Below are positions 25,212 through 34,950 of a stretch of 64,000 bases of DNA, piece by piece. A program made the translations under genes and the position numbers. Origin of the DNA: Acidobacteriota bacterium. Its GTDB lineage: Bacteria > Acidobacteriota > Thermoanaerobaculia > Thermoanaerobaculales > Thermoanaerobaculaceae. Where the stretch lies: positions 62,001 to 126,000 of the forward strand of contig JACQZW010000054.1 of the NCBI GenBank assembly GCA_016213675.1. The letters run 5' to 3'. The notes beneath the pieces are model-generated. The model was not told the origin of the DNA. It saw only the letters and a program-made list of their open reading frames with translations, and ran no database searches. Every line of letters starts with the position of its first letter. The first letter of the stretch is position 1.

Positions 25212-25232
25212 CTCGACTCTCGACGCTCGACT
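25212..25232 (-). repeat. tandem heptamer island D (3 units)
   Basis: On the plus strand CTCGACT, CTCGACG and CTCGACT. The 22 bp 25211-25232 is an exact inverted copy of 12221-12242. It is followed by a partial GC-palindrome (GGGCGGGCGGGGGCGC, 25234-25249). Confidence 0.75.
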
Positions 25233-25246
25233 GGGCGGGCGGGGGC

Positions 25247-25274
25247 GCTGTGAGCTGTCGGCTGTGGGCTGTCT
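25247..25274 (+). repeat. tandem heptamer island E (4 units)
   Basis: Units GCTGTGA, GCTGTCG, GCTGTGG and GCTGTCT in register, ending 3 bp before the stop of the glmS-like gene. Confidence 0.75.
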
Positions 25275-25277
25275 TCC

Positions 25278-27068
<1,791 letters not shown>

Positions 27069-27174
27069 GAGTGACTCCTCGTGTCAGAAATGCCCCGCGG
27101 GGCGGACGGCCCGAACGCGGGGTGGTCATTGTAGTCCGGGACGCCGGCGCCGGGCCGTGCGGCCGCGAGTACCG

Positions 27175-27180
27175 TAGAGT
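27175..27180 (+). promoter_or_regulatory. -10 box of the leaderless ribonuclease transcript
   Basis: TAGAGT ends exactly 6 nt before the ATG at 27187, with no Shine-Dalgarno sequence between. Confidence 0.5.
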
Positions 27181-27186
27181 GTCGGC

Positions 27187-28650
27187 ATGGACACGAACGA
27201 CGGACGCCAGCGCGCCACCCTCCAGCGGATCGCGCACCGGGTCATGCTCGAGCGCGGGCTCGAGCCCGACTTCTCCCCAGCGGCGATCGCCGAGGTCGCG
27301 CGCCTCGCCGCGGCGCCGGCCCCGGGCGACGGGGCGCGGGACCTGCGCGGCCTCCCGTGGTGCTCGATCGACAACGACGACTCGATGGACCTCGACCAGC
27401 TCTCGGTCGCGAGCCGGCTCGACGGCGGGACGATCCGGGTGCTGGTCGCCGTCGCCGACGTGGCCGCCCTGGTCGCGAAGGGCTCGGCGGTCGACGCCCA
27501 CGCCCGGACCAACACGACCTCGGTGTACACGGCGGCGGAGATCTTCCCGATGCTGCCGGAGCGGCTGTCGACCGACCTCACCTCGCTCGCGGACCGCCAG
27601 GACCGTCTCGCGGTCGTCGTCGAGCTCACGGTCGGCGCCGACGGGTCGCTCGCCGGCTCCGACGTCTACCGGGCGGCGGTCACGAACCACGCCAAGCTCG
27701 CGTACGACGCGACGGCGGCGTGGCTGGAGGGGACCGGCCCGGTCCCGCCGGCGCTCGCCGCGGTGGCGGGCCTCGACGCCAGCCTGCGGCTGCAGGACGA
27801 GGTCGCCCGGCTGCTGCGCGCGTCGCGCCACGAGCACGGCGCCCTCGATCTGGAGACGATCGAGGCGCGGCCGGTCTTCGCCGCCGGCGAGATCACCGAC
27901 CTCAAGCCGCAGGAGCGCAACCGGGCCAAGGACCTCATCGAGGACCTCATGGTCGCCGCCAACGGGGTGACGGCCCGCTTCCTGGAGGCGAAGGGGTTCC
28001 CGTCGTTGCGCCGGGTCGTGCGCACCCCCAAGCGTTGGGAGCGCATCGTCGAGGTGGCGGCCCAGGCCGGCGAGGCACTGCCTGCCCAGCCCGACGCCAG
28101 GGCGCTCGGGGCGTTCCTCGCCCGCCGGCGGGCCGCCGACCCGCTGCGCTTCCCCGACCTCTCGCTCACCGTGGTCAAGCTGCTCGGTGCCGGCGAGTAC
28201 GTCCTCGAGCGGCCGGACCGCGAGACGCCCGGCCACTTCGGCCTCGCGGTGAGGGACTACACGCACGCCACGGCGCCCAACCGCCGCTTCCCGGACCTGC
28301 TGACGCAGCGCCTCGTCAAGGCCGCGCTGGCCGGCTCGCCGCCGCCCTACTCGCACGAGGAGCTCGGGGAGCTGGCGTCCCACTGCACGGCGCAGGAGGA
28401 CGCCGCCAACAAGGTCGAGCGCCAGGTCGCGAAGTCGGCCGCCGCGATGCTGCTGGCCGGAAGAATCGGGCAACGTTTCGACGGGATCGTCACCGGCGCC
28501 TCGAGCAAGGGAACCTGGGTGCGCGTGTTCCACCCCCCGGTCGAGGGGCGCCTGATGCGGGGTTTCGAGGGTGCCGACGTCGGCGAGCGGATCCGCGTCC
28601 GCCTCGTCCACACCGACGTCGACCGCGGGTTCATCGACTTCGAGCGGTAG
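27187..28650 (+). CDS. RNB-domain exoribonuclease (RNase II family)
   Basis: A 487-residue protein. The RNB catalytic domain (about 45-400) contains SIDNDDSMDLDQLSV, which supplies the metal-binding aspartates. It also has VLVAVADVAALVAKGS, RLSTDLTSLADRQDRLAVVVE, KDLIEDLMVAANGV and YTHATAPNRRFPDLLTQRL, all classical RNase II/R blocks. A short C-terminal S1-like barrel (about 420-487) contains FDGIVTGASSKGTWVRVF. The N-terminal cold-shock domains of RNase R/II are absent, so it is a short form. It degrades RNA 3'-5' processively. It is divergent from glmS and upstream of gatE, which has its own promoter. Confidence 0.9.
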   Translation: MDTNDGRQRATLQRIAHRVMLERGLEPDFSPAAIAEVARLAAAPAPGDGARDLRGLPWCSIDNDDSMDLDQLSVASRLDGGTIRVLVAVADVAALVAKGSAVDAHARTNTTSVYTAAEIFPMLPERLSTDLTSLADRQDRLAVVVELTVGADGSLAGSDVYRAAVTNHAKLAYDATAAWLEGTGPVPPALAAVAGLDASLRLQDEVARLLRASRHEHGALDLETIEARPVFAAGEITDLKPQERNRAKDLIEDLMVAANGVTARFLEAKGFPSLRRVVRTPKRWERIVEVAAQAGEALPAQPDARALGAFLARRRAADPLRFPDLSLTVVKLLGAGEYVLERPDRETPGHFGLAVRDYTHATAPNRRFPDLLTQRLVKAALAGSPPPYSHEELGELASHCTAQEDAANKVERQVAKSAAAMLLAGRIGQRFDGIVTGASSKGTWVRVFHPPVEGRLMRGFEGADVGERIRVRLVHTDVDRGFIDFER

Positions 28651-28730
28651 GCGGCGGGCGGGCAGGTCGCCGCGACGCCGGGCCGTTCCGGGGCAGGCGA
28701 ATCGCAGGCCGGGACGCGCCGTCGCAATGC

Positions 28731-28736
28731 TATGAT
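28731..28736 (+). promoter_or_regulatory. -10 box of the gatE-gatD operon
   Basis: TATGAT lies 44 nt before the GTG start at 28781. A leader of about 38 nt would include the AAGGGGGG ribosome binding region. Confidence 0.5.
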
Positions 28737-28780
28737 CCCGGGGCTCGTGCGATGTTTCACACGGGCAAGGGGGGCGCGGC

Positions 28781-30745
28781 GTGGCGCACGAGATCGACTA
28801 CGCCGAGGTCGGGATGATCGCCGGCCTCGAGGTCCACCAGCAACTCCTCACCGACACCAAGATGTTCTGCCGCTGCCCGGCGCGGCGCTACACCTCGACC
28901 CACGACGGCGAGATGCTGCGCCACATGCGGCCGACGCTGTCGGAGCTCGGCGAGTACGACGGCACCGCGCTGATGGAGTTCAAGACCAAGAAGAACATCA
29001 TCTACCTGCTCCACGAGGACAACGTCTGCACCTACGAGATGGACGACACGCCGCCGTTTTTGGTCAACCAGCAGGCGGTGGACGTCGCCATCGAGCAGTG
29101 CCTGATGCTCGGCTGCGACATCGTCGACGAGGTCCACATCGCCCGCAAGCAGTACCTCGACGGCTCGATCCCGACCGGCTTCCAGCGCACCGCGATCGTC
29201 GGCGTCAACGGCCGACTGCCGTTCCGGGGCCGGGAGCTGTCGATCACCCAGGTCAGCGTCGAGGAGGACTCCTGCCGCGAGGTGTCGGACGACGGGCACC
29301 TCATCGTCTGGCGGACCGACCGGCTCGGCATGCCGCTCATCGAGACGGTGACCGGGCCCGACCTGCGCACCCCGGACGAGGTCGCGGAGGCGATCCTGCT
29401 GGTCGGCCGGGTGTGCCGCTCGACCGGCCACGTCCGGGTCGGCATCGGCGCCTCGCGCCAGGACGTCAACGTCTCGGTGCGCGGCGGCCGCCGCGTCGAG
29501 ATCAAGGGCGTGCCGCAGGCCGGCTGGGCGCCGCGCCTGGTCCACGGCGAGGCGGTCCGCCAGGTCAACCTGCTCCGCCTGCGCGACGTGCTGCACCGCC
29601 GCGGCTTCACGTCCGCCGCCTCGATCGAGGTGACGAGCGCCGACGTGACCGACGTGTTCGCCGCCTCGGAGCTCGGTTTTCTGCGCGCCGAGAAGTGGGA
29701 GCGGTTCGTCAAGGAGCGCGGGCGCCGGCCGGGGTTCGAGCTCGGCGCCGGGCCGTTCACGGTGCGGGCCGCCCGCCTCAAGGGCCTGGCGGAGACGCTT
29801 TCCCACCCGGGCCAGCCTGAGCTCACCTTCGCCCACGAGCTGGCCGGCCGGGTGCGGGTCATCGCCGGGCTCGACCAGCGGCCGATCCTGCTCCACTCGG
29901 AGAAGTGGCCGGACTACCGCGGCGGGTTGCCGGAGCTGCGCAAGGTCCGCCAGCGGTTGCACTGCGAGGCCGACGACGCGCTGGTCGTCGTCTGGGGGCC
30001 CGCCGAGGACACCCTCACCGCGGTCGACGAGGTGCGCCTGCGTTACGTCGACGCGACGCAGGGGGTGCCGAACGAGACGCGGCAGCCGTTCCGCGACGGC
30101 TCGACCGACTTCGAGCGCATCCTGCCCGGGCCCGACCGGATGTACCCGGACACCGACTCGCCGCCGACGCCGGTGACGCGCGAGCGCGTCGCGACGCTCT
30201 CCGCGGCGCTGCCGCCGCCGCCGTGGGAACGCGAGGCGCGCTACGGCGCCGCCGGCGTGCCGGCGCCGGTCGGCCACTACCTGATCCGCCGCGGCGGAGC
30301 GGCGCTCGTCGATCGCCTCGTCGCCGAGGCCGGGGCCGAACTCAGGCTCGCCTGCTTCTTCGTCGGCGAGCGGCTCAAGGGGCTGCGCCGGAAAGGCGTC
30401 GCGGTCGGCGCGGTGCCGCCCGGGCGCTGGGTCGAGCTGTTCCGCCTGGCCGCCGAGCGGCCAGCGCTGCTCGATGCCTGTGACGCGCTGGTTCGGCTGA
30501 TGGCCGGCCGGCCGGACGAGGGCGTCGCGGCGCTGGTCGCCGAGGCCTCGCTCGGTGAGGCGCCCGCGGGCTGGCGGGCGGCGCTCCACGCGGTCGTCGA
30601 CGACGCGCGAGCGGGTGCCCGGAGCCGGTCGCCGGAGGCGCGCGAGCGGCTCGCCGCGGGCCGGGCGATGGCCGGCCTGCGCGGCAAGGTCCCCGCGACC
30701 GAGGTGGTCGCGGCTGTCCGCGCGGAGCTCGGGGGTGGGCGATGA
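28781..30745 (+). CDS. gatE: archaeal-type glutamyl-tRNA(Gln) amidotransferase subunit E
   Basis: 654 residues with a GTG start. It has the GatB/GatE kinase fold (GLEVHQQLLTDTKMFCRC, RKQYLDGSIPTGFQRT, ITQVSVEEDSCREV, DRLGMPLIETVTGPDLRTP, VRVGIGASRQDVNVSVRGG and EIKGVPQAGWAPRLVHGE). An AspRS-like insertion (GAD domain, about 290-400) marks GatE rather than GatB. A C-terminal helical/YqeY-like tail follows. The Cys-x-Cys near residue 30 fits the zinc site of this family. With GatD it converts Glu-tRNA(Gln) to Gln-tRNA(Gln). GatDE is regarded as the archaeal system, whereas bacteria use GatCAB. The next gene overlaps by 4 nt. Confidence 0.93.
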   Translation: MAHEIDYAEVGMIAGLEVHQQLLTDTKMFCRCPARRYTSTHDGEMLRHMRPTLSELGEYDGTALMEFKTKKNIIYLLHEDNVCTYEMDDTPPFLVNQQAVDVAIEQCLMLGCDIVDEVHIARKQYLDGSIPTGFQRTAIVGVNGRLPFRGRELSITQVSVEEDSCREVSDDGHLIVWRTDRLGMPLIETVTGPDLRTPDEVAEAILLVGRVCRSTGHVRVGIGASRQDVNVSVRGGRRVEIKGVPQAGWAPRLVHGEAVRQVNLLRLRDVLHRRGFTSAASIEVTSADVTDVFAASELGFLRAEKWERFVKERGRRPGFELGAGPFTVRAARLKGLAETLSHPGQPELTFAHELAGRVRVIAGLDQRPILLHSEKWPDYRGGLPELRKVRQRLHCEADDALVVVWGPAEDTLTAVDEVRLRYVDATQGVPNETRQPFRDGSTDFERILPGPDRMYPDTDSPPTPVTRERVATLSAALPPPPWEREARYGAAGVPAPVGHYLIRRGGAALVDRLVAEAGAELRLACFFVGERLKGLRRKGVAVGAVPPGRWVELFRLAAERPALLDACDALVRLMAGRPDEGVAALVAEASLGEAPAGWRAALHAVVDDARAGARSRSPEARERLAAGRAMAGLRGKVPATEVVAAVRAELGGGR

Positions 30746-32136
30746 GCGAGACGCGCGACGAGCTGAAGGGCTACAAGGGCCGCGCCCGCGCCGCCCTCGT
30801 CGCCCACGGCGTGCGGGTGTGGAGCCAGGTGCGGTTGACCAACGACGCCGGCAGCGTCTTCGAAGGGGTGATCCTGCCGCGCTCCGAGACGCTCGACGGC
30901 GAGCACGTCGTCCTCAAGCTGATCAACGGCTACAACGTCGGCATCAACGTCGACCGCATCGCCCGGATCGAGGAGCTGGGCTGGAAGGAAGCGATCTACA
31001 AGATCCCGGAGAAGGAGTTCCCGGCCCGGCCGAACCTGCCCAAGGTGACGCTGCTCGGCACCGGCGGGACGATCGCCTCGCGCCTCGACTACCGCACCGG
31101 CGCGGTGATCCCGGCGTTCACCCCGGGCGAGCTGTACGGCGCGGTGCCGGAGCTCGCCGACATCTGCAACCTGACGACCAAGAAGCTGTTCGGCGTCTTC
31201 TCCGAGAACATGGCGAAGGAGAACTACATCGCGCTGGCCGAGGCGATCGGCGAGGAGATCGAGGCGGGGGCGGCCGGGATCGTCATCGGCCACGGCACCG
31301 ACACGATGGGCCACACCGCCGCGATCCTGTCGTTCATGGTCCAGGACTCGCCGGTGCCGATCGTCCTGGTCGGCTCGCAGCGCTCGTCGGACCGGCCGTC
31401 GTCGGACGCCGCGCTCAACCTCATCCACGCCGTCCGCACCGCGGCGTACGGCGACATCGCCGAGGTGATGATCGCGATGTTCGGGCCGACCTCGGACCGC
31501 TACGGCCTGCTCCACCGCGGCACCCGCTGCCGCAAGATGCACTCCTCGTACCGCTCGACGTTCCGGACCGTCGGCGACATCCCGCTCGCCACCGTCAGCC
31601 GCGACGCCTTCACCTATCTGACCAAGGACTTCCGCCGCCGCGACCCCTCCCGCCACGTCAAGATCGACGCGGTCTACGACGACCGCACGACGATCCTCTA
31701 CTACTACCCCGGGATGAAGCCCGACCTCGTCGACGCCCTGATCGAGAAGGGCTACCGCGGCATCGTCATCGCCGGCACCGGGCTGGGCCACGTCAACAAG
31801 CCGCTCTACCCGGCGCTGCGCCGGGCCGCCGAGGCCGGCGTGCACGTGGTCATGACGGTGCAGACGCTGTGGGGGTTCGCGCAGATGTACGTCTACGACA
31901 CCGGGCGCGACCTCATGGAGCTCGGCGTCGTCCCGCTCGACAACATGATCCCGGAGACCGCCCTCATGAAACTGTCGTGGGTGCTCGCGCACACCGACGA
32001 CCACACCGAGGTGATGCGCATGATGCGGGACTCCCTGGCCCACGAGATCACCCTCCGCGAGCCGCACAACGGCTACCTCATCATGCAGGGCGGCCTCCCA
32101 GAAATTGAAGAGTGGATCAAGGCCCACTGGAAGTAG
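30742..32136 (+). CDS. gatD: archaeal-type glutamyl-tRNA(Gln) amidotransferase subunit D
   Basis: 464 residues. An N-terminal Tudor-like domain (about 20-78), specific to GatD, precedes an L-asparaginase-type domain. The catalytic motifs are TLLGTGGTIASRLDYRTGAV (nucleophile Thr near 110) and GIVIGHGTDTMGHTAAIL (second Thr-Asp pair, 186-187). GTGLGHVNKPLYPALRRA and ETALMKLSWVL follow as in asparaginases. It releases ammonia from glutamine or asparagine for GatE. The ATG overlaps the gatE stop (ATGA), so the subunits are co-translated. The presence of the Tudor-like domain and of gatE argues against a plain asparaginase. Confidence 0.94.
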   Translation: MSETRDELKGYKGRARAALVAHGVRVWSQVRLTNDAGSVFEGVILPRSETLDGEHVVLKLINGYNVGINVDRIARIEELGWKEAIYKIPEKEFPARPNLPKVTLLGTGGTIASRLDYRTGAVIPAFTPGELYGAVPELADICNLTTKKLFGVFSENMAKENYIALAEAIGEEIEAGAAGIVIGHGTDTMGHTAAILSFMVQDSPVPIVLVGSQRSSDRPSSDAALNLIHAVRTAAYGDIAEVMIAMFGPTSDRYGLLHRGTRCRKMHSSYRSTFRTVGDIPLATVSRDAFTYLTKDFRRRDPSRHVKIDAVYDDRTTILYYYPGMKPDLVDALIEKGYRGIVIAGTGLGHVNKPLYPALRRAAEAGVHVVMTVQTLWGFAQMYVYDTGRDLMELGVVPLDNMIPETALMKLSWVLAHTDDHTEVMRMMRDSLAHEITLREPHNGYLIMQGGLPEIEEWIKAHWK

Positions 32137-32151
32137 ACGCCCCGCCCGGTC

Positions 32152-32172
32152 GGTCGAGGGTCGAGGGTCGAA
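32152..32172 (+). repeat. tandem heptamer island F (3 units)
   Basis: Units GGTCGAG, GGTCGAG and GGTCGAA in register, 16 bp after the gatD stop. The unit is related to that of islands A and D. Confidence 0.65.
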
Positions 32173-32176
32173 GAAC

Positions 32177-32210
32177 GTGGCGGCCGCCCGTTGGCGGCCG
32201 GCCTCTTCGC
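32177..32210 (+). repeat. GCGGCCGCCCG repeat, copy 3
   Basis: GTGGCGGCCGCCCGTTGGCG then GCCGGCCTCTTCGC, closely matching 21879-21914. Confidence 0.5.
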
Positions 32211-32226
32211 CGCGCCAGTCGGGTCT

Positions 32227-32304
32227 CGTAGGGGCGGCCCTTGCGGCTGCCCGTCGCCGCGCCTGGAGGCTCGGCGGCGGGCGGGGGCAAGCCCCGCCCC
32301 TACG
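32227..32304. repeat. 78-bp MITE-like inverted-repeat element
   Basis: Perfect 11-bp terminal inverted repeats CGTAGGGGCGG (32227-32237) and CCGCCCCTACG (32294-32304) enclose a GC-rich non-coding centre. It lies in the 239-bp spacer after gatD. There is no ORF, and target-site duplications are not clear. Confidence 0.5.
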
Positions 32305-32363
32305 ATGTTATGCCGAGGCTGGGTAGGCCCTACATAACGGGGCTCGACTCGGTGTGGTGCCCG

Positions 32364-32369
32364 TACAAT
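32364..32369 (+). promoter_or_regulatory. -10 box of a leaderless transcript
   Basis: TACAAT ends exactly 6 nt before the GTG at 32376. This fixes the start of the following gene. Confidence 0.55.
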
Positions 32370-32375
32370 CGGGAC

Positions 32376-33167
32376 GTGCGCGACGTGCTCCGCCCCAGGG
32401 CCGTGCGGGGGCAGTTCCCCCCGGAGCTCGAGGTCCGCGTCGGCGGCCTCACGATGCGCGGCACGTCGATCGCTGCCCGGGCCACCGCGTTCGCCGTCCC
32501 CGAGCTCGGCGTGGCGCTCGACGTCGGGCGGCTGACCCCGACGATCGCGGCGCAGGGCACGGTGCTGCTCTCCCACGCCCACCTCGACCACCTGTCGGGG
32601 GTGCTGGCGTACCTCAACCTGCGGGCCCGCTTCCATCGGGACGAGCCGACCCGCCTCGTGGTCCCGGCGGACGTCGCGCCGCCGCTCGGCGAGGCGCTGG
32701 CGGTGATGCCGGGCATGGAGTCGGTGCGGAAGCGGATGCGCCTCGACGAGGTGATCGTGCCCGCGAGCCCCGGGAGCGAGGTCGTGCTCGCCGGCGGCCT
32801 GGCGCGGGCCTTCGCCGTGGACCACTCGGTGCAGACGCTCGGCTGGTCGCTCCGCCTCGAGTCGGCCGTACGCCCGGCGCTGGTCTTCGCTGCCGATTCG
32901 TCGCTGGAGCCGTTCCGCGCCGACCCGGGCCTGCTCGACGCCCGGGTCGCCGTCGTCGAGTGCACCTTCGTCGAGCGCGGGCGGCGCCTGGCGGCGCGGC
33001 TGTCGCGCCACGCCCACCTCGCCGACTGGGTCGAGCTCGTGCCGCGGCTGGCCTGCGACGTCCTCGTGCTCGCGCATCTGCCGCTGATGGCGCTCCCTGA
33101 CCTGGAGTCGCTGGCCGAGCCGTTGCGCCGCGCCTTCGCCGGGACGCTCGTGCTGTGGGCGCGCTGA
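32376..33167 (+). CDS. metallo-beta-lactamase-fold hydrolase (RNase Z-like)
   Basis: About 263 residues. The metal-binding motif is LLSHAHLDHLSGVLAY (HxHxDH). Further ligands are likely in FAVDHSVQTLGWSLRL, FAADSSLEPF (Asp) and the terminal LAHLP region. The core resembles the RNase Z / cyclic-nucleotide phosphodiesterase branch of the family, including the bound-Asp 'AADSS' strand. It may hydrolyse a cyclic nucleotide or a phosphodiester; the substrate is unknown. The GTG at 32376 is chosen because the -10 box TACAAT ends 6 nt before it and earlier in-frame starts lie inside the repeat region. It converges tightly on the GT87 gene. Confidence 0.8.
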   Translation: MRDVLRPRAVRGQFPPELEVRVGGLTMRGTSIAARATAFAVPELGVALDVGRLTPTIAAQGTVLLSHAHLDHLSGVLAYLNLRARFHRDEPTRLVVPADVAPPLGEALAVMPGMESVRKRMRLDEVIVPASPGSEVVLAGGLARAFAVDHSVQTLGWSLRLESAVRPALVFAADSSLEPFRADPGLLDARVAVVECTFVERGRRLAARLSRHAHLADWVELVPRLACDVLVLAHLPLMALPDLESLAEPLRRAFAGTLVLWAR

Positions 33168-33177
33168 GGCGCCTCAG
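33164..33177. terminator. palindrome spanning both stop codons of a convergent pair
   Basis: CTGAGGCGCCTCAG is a perfect 14-bp palindrome. It contains the TGA of the plus-strand gene (33165-33167) and the TGA of the minus-strand gene (33174-33176). A short hairpin is possible, but a terminator role is weakly supported. Confidence 0.35.
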
Positions 33178-34397
33178 CCGAGCGCCCGGCGGGCGGCCGC
33201 ACCGTGTCGCAGGCTCAGCACCAGGAGGCCGACCAGCGCGACGAGGACGAGCGGCGTGCGCCAGTGCTCGAGCAGCGGGACGCCGGCCAGGTGCACGAGC
33301 CGCTGGGGCACGCAGAGCAGCGCGGTGACCAGCATCGCGGGCGCCCGGAGGTCGCGCCGGTCGGCGATGTGCAGCCAGGTCGCGGCGGCGAGGGGGACGA
33401 GGAAGACGACGTCGTTGGTGTGCCCGTAGACCAGCGCGCACTGGATCCCGGCGAGCAACCCGAGGTGGTCGTCCGGACACAGGCGCCGCCGCGCCAGGAA
33501 CAGCGCCACGACGAGCGGGACCGCGGCCGCGAGGACGACGAACGGCGCCGGGACCGGGATTCCGCAGGCGGCCGCAAGGCTGGGGAGGCCGACGACCCAG
33601 GGGTGCCCCGGCTGGTTCGCGTCGTACTGCGTGTAGGTCAGGAGCGACGTGGTCCAACCCCGCAGCGCCGGACCGACGCCGATCGAGGCGAACCCTGGCA
33701 TGGCGAGTGCGAGCGAGACCGACGCCGCGACGGAGAGCATGCGCCAGCGACGCTCGAGGAGGAGCCACAGCAGCGGGAGCAGGAGGAACTGCGGCTTGAG
33801 CGTCGCGAGCCCGAGCAACAGCCCGGCGGCCACGTCGTGCCGCCGGCGGGCGAGGAGCCACGACCAGGCGAGGAGCGCGGCGACCGGCAGCGTCGGCTGG
33901 GCGAGCCACGTGAGGTGCGAGGTGAACGGGTTGCCGACGACCAGCACGGCGAGGACCCAGGGGGTGGCCGGGTGCGTGCCCGCTGGGCGCGGGACCTCGG
34001 CGTCGCGCACCCAGCGGACGGCAGCGAGGCCGAGCAGCGCCACGGCGGTGAGGCTCAAGGCCGCCGCGACGGCCCTCGCCGCCGACAGCCCGAGCCAGGC
34101 GGCCGGGATGGCGAACGGCGCCGACTGCGGCGGGTACGGGAACGGCACGATCGGGTCGTAGCCGGCCTCGGCCTCGAAGCGGGCGCGCCAGGCGGTGCGG
34201 TCGTACGGCGTCTCGCCGCGCAGCCAGAATCCCCCGCTCGCGACGAACTGGTCGAGGTCCGAGAACGGTCGGCTCGCGCCCCGACCGACGCCGAAGAGCC
34301 CGGTCGCGATCAGTGCGAAGGAAGCAACCGCGAGGAGGAGGGGGCCCGAGAAGCGGGCGAAAGTGGATCGGGCGCCGGGCACGGCGAACTCTAGCAT
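33174..34397 (-). CDS. GT87-type (DUF2029) polytopic glycosyltransferase
   Basis: A 407-residue integral membrane protein with about ten transmembrane helices. The extracytoplasmic loop after helix 1 carries SDLDQFVASGGFWLRGETPYD, typical of the acidic catalytic loop of GT-C enzymes. FPYPPQSAPFAIPAAWLG and ATLKPQFLLLPLLWLLLERRW match the GT87/DUF2029 (mannosyltransferase) pattern. It probably transfers a sugar from a polyprenyl-phosphate donor on the outer face of the membrane. The acceptor is unknown. It lies 33 bp after napB on the same strand but is unlikely to be functionally linked to nitrate reduction. Confidence 0.8.
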   Translation of the reverse strand: MLEFAVPGARSTFARFSGPLLLAVASFALIATGLFGVGRGASRPFSDLDQFVASGGFWLRGETPYDRTAWRARFEAEAGYDPIVPFPYPPQSAPFAIPAAWLGLSAARAVAAALSLTAVALLGLAAVRWVRDAEVPRPAGTHPATPWVLAVLVVGNPFTSHLTWLAQPTLPVAALLAWSWLLARRRHDVAAGLLLGLATLKPQFLLLPLLWLLLERRWRMLSVAASVSLALAMPGFASIGVGPALRGWTTSLLTYTQYDANQPGHPWVVGLPSLAAACGIPVPAPFVVLAAAVPLVVALFLARRRLCPDDHLGLLAGIQCALVYGHTNDVVFLVPLAAATWLHIADRRDLRAPAMLVTALLCVPQRLVHLAGVPLLEHWRTPLVLVALVGLLVLSLRHGAAARRALG

Positions 34398-34430
34398 CGC
34401 CCGAGTCGGCCCCGGGCGCCGGCCCGGCGA

Positions 34431-34907
34431 TCAGCCGGCGGGATCGTTGCCGACCAGCGGCTGGACCGCGGCCTGCGGGGCGTGGCACGCCGTGCAGACG
34501 TAACGCGCACCGGCCACGGTGTCGCGCCTGGCCCCTGGAGCGTTGCGCAGGTCGACGTAGTGACTGGCAGGGAGCGGCACCGGGCCGCCGGGCTCCTGCG
34601 CCTCGACGGCGTGACAGTCGACGCAGGCGTTGGCGTCGCGGGTGATCGGCAGGAACTCGGCGACCTCGTGGGGGATCATCGGCGGCGCCTCGGCCGTCAT
34701 GCGCGGCAGCAGGCGGTTCTCGCCCGGCTCGTGCGCCGCGTAGACGAACGGCGCCGCCGCCGGCACCTCGAACACCGAGGTCTTCGACAACCCGAGCTGG
34801 CTGTCCGGCACGCCGGCGACCTCCGCGGGGGGCGCAACGGCCTTCTCGGTGCTGCTCGTGCATCCCATCACGGCCGCAACGGCGACGATCGCGATGACGG
34901 CTCTCAT
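34431..34907 (-). CDS. napB: periplasmic nitrate reductase diheme cytochrome c subunit
   Basis: 158 residues from the ATG at 34907. A lipoprotein-like signal ends in AVMGC (Cys16), unusual for NapB, which is normally a soluble periplasmic protein. Two c-heme motifs are present: CVDCH (95-99) and CTACH (138-142). NapB context patterns are MIPHEVAEFLPITRDANAC, PLPASHYVDLR and ARYVCTACHAPQ. It passes electrons to the molybdenum subunit NapA, encoded immediately upstream with a 37-bp spacer that carries heptamer repeats. GAAAGGAACGAG precedes the start. Confidence 0.9.
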   Translation of the reverse strand: MRAVIAIVAVAAVMGCTSSTEKAVAPPAEVAGVPDSQLGLSKTSVFEVPAAAPFVYAAHEPGENRLLPRMTAEAPPMIPHEVAEFLPITRDANACVDCHAVEAQEPGGPVPLPASHYVDLRNAPGARRDTVAGARYVCTACHAPQAAVQPLVGNDPAG

Positions 34908-34922
34908 GGTCTCGTTCCTTTC

Positions 34923-34950
34923 CTCAAGCCTCAAGCCCCAAGTCTCAAGC
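34923..34950 (-). repeat. tandem heptamer island G (4 units) in the napA-napB junction
   Basis: On the minus strand GCTTGAG, ACTTGGG, GCTTGAG and GCTTGAG. It begins in the last codons of napA and runs almost to the napB ribosome binding site, so the island is transcribed and could affect napB translation. Confidence 0.75.
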
